Source of the DNA: DATGIQ01 sp035295665 | Lineage (GTDB): Bacteria; Planctomycetota; Planctomycetia; Gemmatales; Gemmataceae | Length of the DNA: 14,243 nt | Reading direction: 5' to 3' | NCBI GenBank assembly: GCA_035295665.1 | Contig: DATGIQ010000599.1 | Location: forward strand, 1-14,243 | Shown: in pieces, positions 6,810-13,231 of the stretch | Position numbering within the stretch: the stretch's first letter is position 1 | Layout: each line of letters opens with the position of its first letter | Program-made: the position numbers and the translations under genes | The notes under the pieces: generated by a model | The model's input: the letters and a program-made list of their open reading frames with translations, nothing else | What the model was told of the DNA's origin: nothing | Databases searched by the model: none

Positions 6810-7901
6810 TCAAGGGTCACTGAGTGGATAGAAGTTCTTGCCTCCGTCGTCCACCGCTTGGTTTGCCGGTCCACTCATCGGTCCGCAAACGGTTCGCAAC
6901 CAGCCCCGAAGCTCCACGAGGGCATTTCCACAGAGGATCAAGCTCCCACCGAGGAGTAATCGTCGGTTGATCGAATCGTGACCCACGACGATCGACAGCA
7001 GGGCGGCGAACACAGGCTCGAACAAGTAGATCAAGGCTGCCCGGCTGGCCGACACACGTGGCTGGTAAACGTTCATCAGATGCGTGGCCAAAATTGTGCT
7101 GAGCAGCGTGAGCAACAGCACATCCCGCACGACCGCCGGTTGCTGAAGAACCTCCACGAGCCAGGCCAGCCAGGGAATCAGGTTGCCCTGCCCGCCGGCG
7201 ATGCCCACGGCCAAGAACAAGGGCGGTAATCCCGTCACGGCGATCAGAAGGAACGTGAGCTGGAAAGAGTTGACGGTCCGGCCCAGACGGTCCAGGGCGA
7301 GGATGAAAAGAGCGAACGCCAAGGACGAACAGACCGTCAGGCTGTCGCCGAACCCGATCCCCCACGACATATCCAGATCAATTCCGAGAACGGCAACTCC
7401 GGCAATACCCAAGGCCATGCCGGCCCAGGTGGCACGGGCCACCGGCAGACGGAGCCAAGCGAAGGCCAGGATCGGGACCCACAAGCTGGCCAAACTGGTG
7501 AAGAACCCCGATAAAGCCGGAGAAGTCGAAGCGAGACCCCATACCTGGAATACGTTACCCACGCAATTGAACATGCCGAGAAAGAGGCCGACTCCGATTT
7601 CGCGCCGGTTGGGCCTCAGGAAAAGTCGTGGTTTCCAGATGGCGAAGGCGGCCAGGGCGATCACGGTACGGATTCCCAGGAGCGTCAGGCTCGCAACCAG
7701 TTTCCCACCGGGACAAGCGTGGGCCGCGTCCTGCCAATTCTTGCCGAGAGAGAAAAAAACAGCCCAGCAAAGGCATGCCACCACCAGCATGGCCGCGGCG
7801 AAGGATTCGGAGGGACGATTCGGTGTAGCGTCCCCGGTTTGTGCCCGCGCATCCCTTCCCACGTCGCGCCCCTTCTTGGTTGACTCGACTTCGCGATCCA
7901 T
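6810..7901 (-). CDS. DMT-superfamily transporter with two EamA domains
   Basis: From the ATG at 7901 the protein has 363 residues: a polar N-terminal tail of about 30 residues, then about ten hydrophobic segments arranged as two EamA repeats. The first begins at SFAAAMLVVACLCWAVFFSLGKNW and the second near FGDSLTVCSSLAFALFILALD. The second ends with the typical SRAALIYLFEPVFAALLSIVVGHDSI and LLLGGSLILCGNALVELR. Members export or import small metabolites such as amino acids or nucleotide-like compounds; the substrate cannot be told here. The frame stays open to an ATG at 8006 and another at 7970. I prefer 7901, because the longer versions would place an arm of the intergenic inverted repeat (7977-8036), or polar sequence without a good ribosome binding site, inside the coding region. 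The start is therefore uncertain by up to 35 codons. It heads a three-gene minus-strand group. Confidence 0.88.
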   Translation of the reverse strand: MDREVESTKKGRDVGRDARAQTGDATPNRPSESFAAAMLVVACLCWAVFFSLGKNWQDAAHACPGGKLVASLTLLGIRTVIALAAFAIWKPRLFLRPNRREIGVGLFLGMFNCVGNVFQVWGLASTSPALSGFFTSLASLWVPILAFAWLRLPVARATWAGMALGIAGVAVLGIDLDMSWGIGFGDSLTVCSSLAFALFILALDRLGRTVNSFQLTFLLIAVTGLPPLFLAVGIAGGQGNLIPWLAWLVEVLQQPAVVRDVLLLTLLSTILATHLMNVYQPRVSASRAALIYLFEPVFAALLSIVVGHDSINRRLLLGGSLILCGNALVELRGWLRTVCGPMSGPANQAVDDGGKNFYPLSDP

Positions 7902-7976
7902 GCATGGATACCGGTCACCAGGTACGATGATCCTACGTGCGTTCCCAGACTCGGATTGCGTTCGGGCCATTGGCTG

Positions 7977-8036
7977 CACAAGCCTGACGCATGCGCGAAG
8001 GACCACGGGTCCCTGGGCGGACGCGCCAGGCTTGTG
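7977..8036. repeat. Nested inverted repeat upstream of the transporter gene, REP-like
   Basis: CACAAGCCTG (7977-7986) and CAGGCTTGTG (8027-8036) form a perfect 10-bp outer stem. Three more pairs (7988-7990 with 8023-8025) follow after one mismatch. Inside lies a second hairpin, GGACC-ACG-GGTCC (8000-8012). The element shares AAGCCTG and GCGGACGC with the hairpin region at 4392-4438, and ACAAGCCTG with 2361-2369. Such shared words in intergenic hairpins suggest one dispersed repeat family. Confidence 0.65.
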
Positions 8037-8058
8037 AGCTGCGATCTCGTGACGGGCA

Positions 8059-8080
8059 GTTTTTCAACGAACGGAAAAAC
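8059..8080 (-). terminator. Hairpin downstream of the DUF3500 gene, weak terminator candidate
   Basis: GTTTTTC (8059-8065) and GAAAAAC (8074-8080) form a perfect 7-bp stem around an 8-base loop, about 40 bases past the DUF3500 stop codon. The stem is AT-rich and no separate T-run follows on the minus strand, so it is an atypical terminator. It is the best candidate for the 3' end of the DUF1592-DUF1552-DUF3500 transcript. The surrounding gap, 7902-8121, holds this hairpin and the repeat at 7977-8036; I see no clear promoter there. Confidence 0.35.
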
Positions 8081-8121
8081 GACTCACAAATCCAGAGGTG
8101 GCCGTTGTTCCGGTCGAAACC

Positions 8122-9177
8122 TCATGTTTTGGTCCACTCCTTGCCGTAATCATTGCTAGGGTCGCGGATGATCGTGTGAATATGGCTCGTACTCCCTTGC
8201 GGGGCGTACTCAATCAAGAGTGTTGGACCCTGGATGCGGTAATAGGCCGCGCTCCCGTTGGTCGTCGGCCCGTGCCAGGAAAAGTAGGTCTCGTCGATTT
8301 TTGCCTTGAGTGCGGCGAGCCGTGCCGCGGCGGCGTCCTTGGGGAGGATATGGACCCAAGCACCGATCAAGTCCAGGAGGGTGGCCCGCTGATCTTCTTG
8401 AAGCGCAGAGCACCTGAGCCCCTCCGGCGGGATCGTTTTGCCATCTTGGCCGGGTCCGAGGGCGAGGTTCCGGGGTTTGGGGCTGAGCACGGCTTGCTTG
8501 CGCTGCTCGGGATTGAGCTGGTTGATGAGCTTGAATGCCAAATCGTTCTCGGCTCCCAAGGGCCGCACCGTCTTGCCGTCTCGAGTGAACGAATCGGGTT
8601 GTGTGCCGGTATGCGTCGGCGTCAGCGTCGTTTCCTTGCCGACGATCGTGACATTGAGCCCCAGGTGATGTCCGCCGAATTGCACCATCCACGGCTTGGT
8701 CGCCGATGGCGTGCCGAATACCGCCAGGTAATAGTTGTTTGTGCCAAAGCGGGTTTTGTTGTTGCCCTGGACGAGATGGTCATCGGCATTCATGATGTCG
8801 ATGACTTTCTGGTAGCCTTGTTTGCTGAGGACCGCGGCCAGGACATCCAGCGCAGCGCTGCGTTGCGGCTGGGTGAGTTCGCCAAGCGGCAGCCCATTGC
8901 GTGGAACCATCGTCACCGGCAAGTTGGACCAGGAGGGCTTCTTGGCGCTGGTGTACTCAAAGAGCACTTTGCCGCGCTGCGTGCCATCCAGGGCTTGCAG
9001 AAATGCGTTCGCCTTCGCCACGGCGTTGGCGATGACTTGATCGTCGCCGGCTGCGGGGCGCGAACAATAGACGGAGAGGACGAGCAGCCCCACACATCCG
9101 AGGGCAGACGCTAACCTCGTGGGAGGCCTCCGTCCTGTTCGACCGTCCGGCAATTGCTGGAATGGGTCTCGGCTCAT
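8122..9177 (-). CDS. DUF3500 family protein, exported or membrane-anchored
   Basis: The gene encodes 351 residues. I chose the ATG at 9177 because GAGGAA (9183-9188) lies 5 bases upstream. The open frame extends to 9201, but that start would include the ribosome binding site. The N-terminus has an Arg-rich stretch, then a hydrophobic segment (about 22-42, LASALGCVGLLVLSVYC), so it is exported or membrane-anchored; the Cys at 38 lacks a proper lipobox. The body matches DUF3500: helical segments with TQPQRSAALDVLAAVLS (102-118), GTNNYYLAVFGTPS (145-158), the GGHHLGLNVTIVG motif (168-180), and a C-terminal ETYFSWHG...YYRIQGPTLLIEY...HIHTIIRDPSNDYG. The conserved His pairs at 170-171 and 332/334 could bind a metal, but this is inference, and no function is established for the family. 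It is the last gene of the DUF1592-DUF1552 cluster and appears to have its own promoter at 9250-9277. Confidence 0.92.
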   Translation of the reverse strand: MSRDPFQQLPDGRTGRRPPTRLASALGCVGLLVLSVYCSRPAAGDDQVIANAVAKANAFLQALDGTQRGKVLFEYTSAKKPSWSNLPVTMVPRNGLPLGELTQPQRSAALDVLAAVLSKQGYQKVIDIMNADDHLVQGNNKTRFGTNNYYLAVFGTPSATKPWMVQFGGHHLGLNVTIVGKETTLTPTHTGTQPDSFTRDGKTVRPLGAENDLAFKLINQLNPEQRKQAVLSPKPRNLALGPGQDGKTIPPEGLRCSALQEDQRATLLDLIGAWVHILPKDAAAARLAALKAKIDETYFSWHGPTTNGSAAYYRIQGPTLLIEYAPQGSTSHIHTIIRDPSNDYGKEWTKT

Positions 9178-9249
9178 GGCAATTCCTCGATGCGGATTCA
9201 AAACGAACCCTGGACTTTGGGGAGGAGATTCTCGAAGAAGCCCGCGCGA

Positions 9250-9277
9250 ATTGTAGCCGGCCGTGCGCCGACGTCAA
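9250..9277 (-). promoter_or_regulatory. Sigma70-like promoter for the DUF3500 gene
   Basis: Read on the minus strand, TTGACG (9272-9277) is followed after 16 bases by TACAAT (9250-9255). Each hexamer matches the housekeeping consensus at five of six positions. Transcription would start near 9243, leaving a leader of about 65 bases before the ATG at 9177. It lies in the 120-base gap between the DUF1552 stop codon and the DUF3500 start, so DUF3500 can probably be expressed apart from the upstream pair. Confidence 0.55.
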
Positions 9278-9278
9278 T

Positions 9279-9289
9279 GTCGTCACGAC
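9279..9289. promoter_or_regulatory. Palindrome next to the -35 box of the DUF3500 promoter, possible operator
   Basis: GTCGTCACGAC is an 11-base palindrome (arms GTCGT and ACGAC around one base). It lies one base upstream of the -35 hexamer, between the DUF1552 stop codon and the promoter. Its position fits an activator or repressor site. No regulator is known for it, and short palindromes in GC-rich DNA can arise by chance. Confidence 0.3.
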
Positions 9290-9297
9290 CAGCGGTG

Positions 9298-10638
9298 TCA
9301 AATCTCCAACGCTCCAGTGCTGTCGCCCAGACGATCGGGGTGGACGCCCAGGCGGTCGAGGAGGGCCAGATGGAGGTTGGCGACAGGGACATCACGCGGG
9401 AAGTCGATGTGCCGGCCGGACGACAACTTCCCGTTGCCTTTGCCGACAACCAGCACGGGCAAATTCTCGTGGACGTGGCGATTGCTGTCGGAAATGCCCG
9501 CTCCGTAAACGATCAAGCAGCGGTCGAGCAACGTGGTATCCCCTTCCCGCGTGGCCTGGAGCCGGGCGATGAATTCAGCGAAGAAGCCCACGTGGTAGGT
9601 TTGAATCTTGGTGAGCTTGGCGAGTGCGGCCGGATCATTGCGATGGTGCGACAGCTGATGGTGGGACTCGGGGATGCCGATTTGATCGTAAGCACGGATG
9701 CTCGACTCACGCCCCACCATCATCGTGATGACGCGGGTGAGGTCCGCTTCCAGGGCCAGGGCCTGCAAGCGGTACATGAGCCGGGAATGCTCAGCATAGT
9801 CGGCGGGAGTACCGGAGGGGCGTTCCATGCCCGGAGCGGTCGGGGCGTTGTCCCCTTCCATTCGATCGAGGCCGTGTTCCACCTCCCGGATCGATTCCAA
9901 GTATTCATCCATCCGGCGGCGATCGGCTGGGCCGACGTTGGCCGTGAGGCTGCGCGCCTCCTCGACAGCGCCGTCCAGAATACTGCGGCGATAACGTGCC
10001 CGGCGCGCCGCCGTGGCCCGGTCGACGTTCGGATCGGCCTTGCCGAACAGGCGTTCGAAAACCAGACGGGGATTGGTCATGGGAGGCAGCGGAGTCGTGG
10101 ACGTTCGCCAGCTAATGCTGCTGGTATAGGCACAGCTGTACTTGCCATCACACAGGCCGACCATGCGCGTATCTTCCAGGCCCAGTTCCAGCGAGGCGAA
10201 GCGCGTCTGGTGGCCGATGGCCTTGGCCGCGACCTGGTCCGCCGATACCCCGGCAAAAATGTCAGACCCCGATTCGCGCGGATGGGTACCCGTCAGAAAG
10301 CTGGCTGAGGCCCGGGCATGATCGCCGGCTCCGGAGCCGAGCGCGTTGGCGTTGTGGCACATCAGGTGCGACAGCACGAGCGTATGTTCTTTGAAGCGCT
10401 CTAGCGGCTGGAGGATAGGTGGGAAGGCAATGTTTTTGCCCTGCGTGGCAGGGGTCCAGTTTTTCATGACCATGCCATTGGGGACGTAGACGAAGCAAAG
10501 CCGAGTCGGCGTAGGTCGGGCAGATTCTCGCGCCCATCCCAGGGCCGGGACCATCGCATCGAGCAGGGGCAGGCCAATCAAAGCCCCGGCACCGCGCAAA
10601 AACGTCCGGCGGGAGAGGTGTTTTCGGGTAATGATCAT
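9298..10638 (-). CDS. DUF1552 protein with Tat signal
   Basis: The 446-residue protein starts with a twin-arginine signal at 9-15 (SRRTFLR), followed by GAGALIGLPLLDAMVPALG, and is thus predicted to be exported in a folded state. The rest matches the DUF1552 family over nearly its full length: RLCFVYVPNGMVMKNWTP near the N-terminus, LVLSHLMCHNANALGSGAGDHARASASFLTG, then TSSISWRT, a helical central part, SHHQLSHH and the C-terminal LDRCLIVYGAGISDSNRHVHENLPVLVVG. The many His and Asp residues and the overall layout recall the DUF1501/alkaline phosphatase-like exported proteins of planctomycetes, but no activity is established. The ATG overlaps the stop codon of the DUF1592-type gene (ATGA, 10635-10638), so the two are translationally coupled. 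DUF1552 and DUF1592 genes commonly occur as such pairs in Planctomycetota, which suggests that the products form one complex or pathway. Confidence 0.95.
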   Translation of the reverse strand: MIITRKHLSRRTFLRGAGALIGLPLLDAMVPALGWARESARPTPTRLCFVYVPNGMVMKNWTPATQGKNIAFPPILQPLERFKEHTLVLSHLMCHNANALGSGAGDHARASASFLTGTHPRESGSDIFAGVSADQVAAKAIGHQTRFASLELGLEDTRMVGLCDGKYSCAYTSSISWRTSTTPLPPMTNPRLVFERLFGKADPNVDRATAARRARYRRSILDGAVEEARSLTANVGPADRRRMDEYLESIREVEHGLDRMEGDNAPTAPGMERPSGTPADYAEHSRLMYRLQALALEADLTRVITMMVGRESSIRAYDQIGIPESHHQLSHHRNDPAALAKLTKIQTYHVGFFAEFIARLQATREGDTTLLDRCLIVYGAGISDSNRHVHENLPVLVVGKGNGKLSSGRHIDFPRDVPVANLHLALLDRLGVHPDRLGDSTGALEI

Positions 10639-13043
10639 TGGCCGCCCTCTCGACTTTTAGCTTGCCCTTGGAACGCGTCGCTCTGGACGATTCCAAGCAC
10701 AAGACTGGAGAACCGGTACCCATCCCGGGCGACCCGATCGGCAATCGCCCGTACGCTCTGCTTGTCGGAAGATTCGAGGCCCCGTCCCAGGGCATAAATC
10801 AACATCTTCTCGGCCAAGCCTTCAGTAAACGCCCTGGCGTCGGCCTTCAGAAGGGCCCGTAGCTCCTGGTGGTCCTGGAACGATCGGCCGTCAGGCAAGG
10901 TCCCAGCCGTCTCGATTGCGAACTTACCGTCCTTCGCACGCCAACCGCCAATGGCGTCAAAGTGTTCCAGGGCAAAGCCTAAAGGATCCATGCGGGCATG
11001 GCAAGAGGCACAGCTAGCGTTGGCCCGGTGCTCGTTCAGCATTTGCCGGAGCGAAACCACCTTGCCCACGGCCTGCTCGTCGAGGGCCGGCACATTGGGA
11101 GGCGGTGCCGGAGGCGGGGCGTTGAGCAACGTTTCCAGCATCCATTTGCCACGCAACACCGGCGAGGTACGATTGGCATACGATGACACCGTGAGCACGC
11201 TGGCCTGCGTCCAGACACCGCCGCGCTGGGTGCCCTTCAAGCTGACTTTGCGAAACGCGTGCCCCTTGACGCCGGGAATCCCGTAGAACTCTGCCAGGCG
11301 CTGATTCACGAATGTGTAATCGCCATCAAGGAAATCCAGAATGGAACAGTCCGCGCGCAGGATGTGCTCGAAAAAGAGGTCGGTTTCCCGTTGCATCGAC
11401 AGGCGCGTGTAATCGGTGAACTCCGCATACCGGACGCGATCAACCATGTGTGATTCCAGGGCCCGCGTCTGCAGCCATTGGTCGCCAAAGTTCTCGACGA
11501 GGGCAATGGCCTTGTTGTCGTTGAGCATACGCCGGACCTGGGCTTCCAGGGTCGCCGGATCGTGGAGCCTGCCTTCATCGGCCAGCCGCAGCAGCTCATC
11601 ATCGGGCATGCTGCTCCACAAGAAATACGACAACCGCGTCGCCAATTCGTGATCCGACAGCTGGCCGGTGGAAGCCTTTTCGATGCGAAACAAGAAGTGC
11701 GGCGAAATCAGGATCTGCTCGATGGCCAGGCAGAACCCCTCTTCCAGGGAATCGCCATTCTTCTGCACGGCCGCGACTCGCTGGACCAATGCTGCAACTT
11801 CCTGATCCGTCACCGGCCGCCGGTATGCTCGCCGTGACAGGTTCGCCAGGACTCTCCGCGCGCAGGCCAGGTCACGCAGCCCCGGCTCAGTGCCGAAGAT
11901 TTTCTTGACGGAAGCCGGTACCGGTCCTTTGGCCTGTTCGTAAGGCCCGACAACATCGAGATACATGGGGAAGAAGGCATCCGTCGCCCGGATGATGCGC
12001 TCCGGCCTTGCGGAGGCGGGCTTCGGAATATCGGGCGCTGGCTTGGGCCCCTTGTATGCGGCCGGCAAGCCCTCGTACATCCGCTCGATGGTGACCGCGA
12101 GCCAATGCTCGCCGGCCGTGATCGGCAGCCGGCACTCCGCCCATAGGCCATTCATTTCTCCTGGCGCCCGGCCTTCGACTCTCGTGTTCGGGACAGGGAT
12201 CTTGGCTTCGTGAACTTTTTTGCCGTCGATCCAGAAGGCGAGTTCCACCGGATTGGAACCGGCGGGCCGCACGCCACGCATGATGGCCCGCAAGCGGTAT
12301 TCCCCGGCGACCGCGAATCGCTGCGTGACGTGCAGGGCGCTGGGCAAGCTCATGCCGGTTTCATCGTAATCGAACTTCACGTTCGTGTTCTTGGAAAAGG
12401 CGTCAGCCGTGAAGAAGGGTTGATGGGCGGTGCGCTCGGGCTCCATGGGGTCGGAACCGAAGACCGCTGTCCGGGCCACCTTTTCGGCCGCCGTTAGGTA
12501 TTTCTCCATGAGCACGGGGGATACGGACAGAACGCCGGCAACCGTATCGAAACCAAGTCCCGGCACGTCAGCGGGGAAATCGTCTCCCGGCCGAAAGTCG
12601 ACGCCCAGTAGATCGCGGATCGTGTTGTTGTACTCCGTCCGGTTGAGCCGCCGCATCGTCACCCGATCAAGCCGCGACTCTCGTTCCCTACGTTGGCTGA
12701 ATGCCTCTAGCCAAGCCAGCACCGGCTGCACGGCCTCGGGACTGGGTTGTGGGCGCTTCATGGGAGGCATCGCGTGTTTGCGCAACATGGCCTGAACACG
12801 GTCCAGGGTCGCGGATTCCTTGACCAGGCTCATCTCGTCCTGGAATTGGTCGAGACGAACGTCGCCACTTCGTTTCTCACCGTGGCAAACGAAACAGTGC
12901 TCGGCCAAAAAAGGAAGCACGGTCTTTTGAAAGACGGGCCAATCGTTTGCTGGCTTGGCCGTGGGCGCTGGACCGGCGCCGTGGGCAGTGTTGGCCACCA
13001 TGAGTAGCAAACCGCTCACAACCAAGGGGCCAGGTCGCGGCAC
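10635..13043 (-). CDS. Exported multidomain cytochrome c-type protein (PSCyt1-DUF1587-DUF1595-DUF1592-DUF1588-DUF1585)
   Basis: From the GTG at 13043 the protein has 802 residues. I chose this start because GGAGG (13050-13054) lies 6 bases upstream; the alternative TTG at 13058 would include that site. A Sec signal peptide (VVSGLLLMVANTAHG) is followed by a planctomycete cytochrome c domain with the heme motif CFVCH at 50-54 and a possible axial Met in HAMPPM near 92. Then come DUF1587 (about 130-185, RRLNRTEYNNTIRDLLGVDF), a beta-rich segment that may bind carbohydrate (about 235-320), DUF1595 (about 392-455), DUF1592 (about 460-600, LATRLSYFLWSSMPDDEL), DUF1588 (about 608-705) with a second heme motif CASCH at 678-682, and DUF1585 (about 720-792). 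Two c-type hemes imply electron transfer outside the cytoplasm, but the reaction is unknown. It is the first gene of the cluster and divergent from the M28 peptidase gene. Confidence 0.95.
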   Translation of the reverse strand: MPRPGPLVVSGLLLMVANTAHGAGPAPTAKPANDWPVFQKTVLPFLAEHCFVCHGEKRSGDVRLDQFQDEMSLVKESATLDRVQAMLRKHAMPPMKRPQPSPEAVQPVLAWLEAFSQRRERESRLDRVTMRRLNRTEYNNTIRDLLGVDFRPGDDFPADVPGLGFDTVAGVLSVSPVLMEKYLTAAEKVARTAVFGSDPMEPERTAHQPFFTADAFSKNTNVKFDYDETGMSLPSALHVTQRFAVAGEYRLRAIMRGVRPAGSNPVELAFWIDGKKVHEAKIPVPNTRVEGRAPGEMNGLWAECRLPITAGEHWLAVTIERMYEGLPAAYKGPKPAPDIPKPASARPERIIRATDAFFPMYLDVVGPYEQAKGPVPASVKKIFGTEPGLRDLACARRVLANLSRRAYRRPVTDQEVAALVQRVAAVQKNGDSLEEGFCLAIEQILISPHFLFRIEKASTGQLSDHELATRLSYFLWSSMPDDELLRLADEGRLHDPATLEAQVRRMLNDNKAIALVENFGDQWLQTRALESHMVDRVRYAEFTDYTRLSMQRETDLFFEHILRADCSILDFLDGDYTFVNQRLAEFYGIPGVKGHAFRKVSLKGTQRGGVWTQASVLTVSSYANRTSPVLRGKWMLETLLNAPPPAPPPNVPALDEQAVGKVVSLRQMLNEHRANASCASCHARMDPLGFALEHFDAIGGWRAKDGKFAIETAGTLPDGRSFQDHQELRALLKADARAFTEGLAEKMLIYALGRGLESSDKQSVRAIADRVARDGYRFSSLVLGIVQSDAFQGQAKSREGGQ

Positions 13044-13182
13044 AGCGATCCTCCACAAAAGTCAAACGATGCACCAGAATAAAGGATACCGCACGAAGCC
13101 ACGGGGCGGCCAGTCAATTCTCAAGAGCGGTTTCCCAAAGCGGACGGCTCCTCCGTTGATCGCCACCGCAGTGGCCAACCGA

Positions 13183-13188
13183 TACAAT
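13183..13188 (+). promoter_or_regulatory. Possible -10 box of the M28 peptidase gene
   Basis: TACAAT at 13183-13188 matches five of six positions of the -10 consensus and lies 43 bases before the ATG at 13232. The only TTGA-type -35 (TTGATC, 13156-13161) is 21 bases away, longer than usual. The spacer holds the inverted repeat GCCAC-CGCA-GTGGC (13162-13175). The rest of the divergent gap, 13044-13231, shows no convincing promoter for the minus-strand cytochrome gene. Confidence 0.3.
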
Positions 13189-13231
13189 GATGCCCACGGT
13201 TCGGAGTCTGGTTCTCGATAGGGACACCCTC

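Noticed and set aside
7183..8037. Open frame of 284 codons on the plus strand
   Set aside because: It is antisense to the EamA transporter and highly basic in composition, as expected for a shadow frame.
9154..10308. Open frame of 384 codons on the plus strand
   Set aside because: It lies antisense to the DUF1552 gene and the start of DUF3500. Its product has no recognisable domain, and long antisense frames are common in GC-rich DNA.
13044..13058. TTG start for the DUF1592-type gene
   Set aside because: The GGAGG ribosome binding site (13050-13054) would lie within the coding sequence. The GTG at 13043 has the right spacing.
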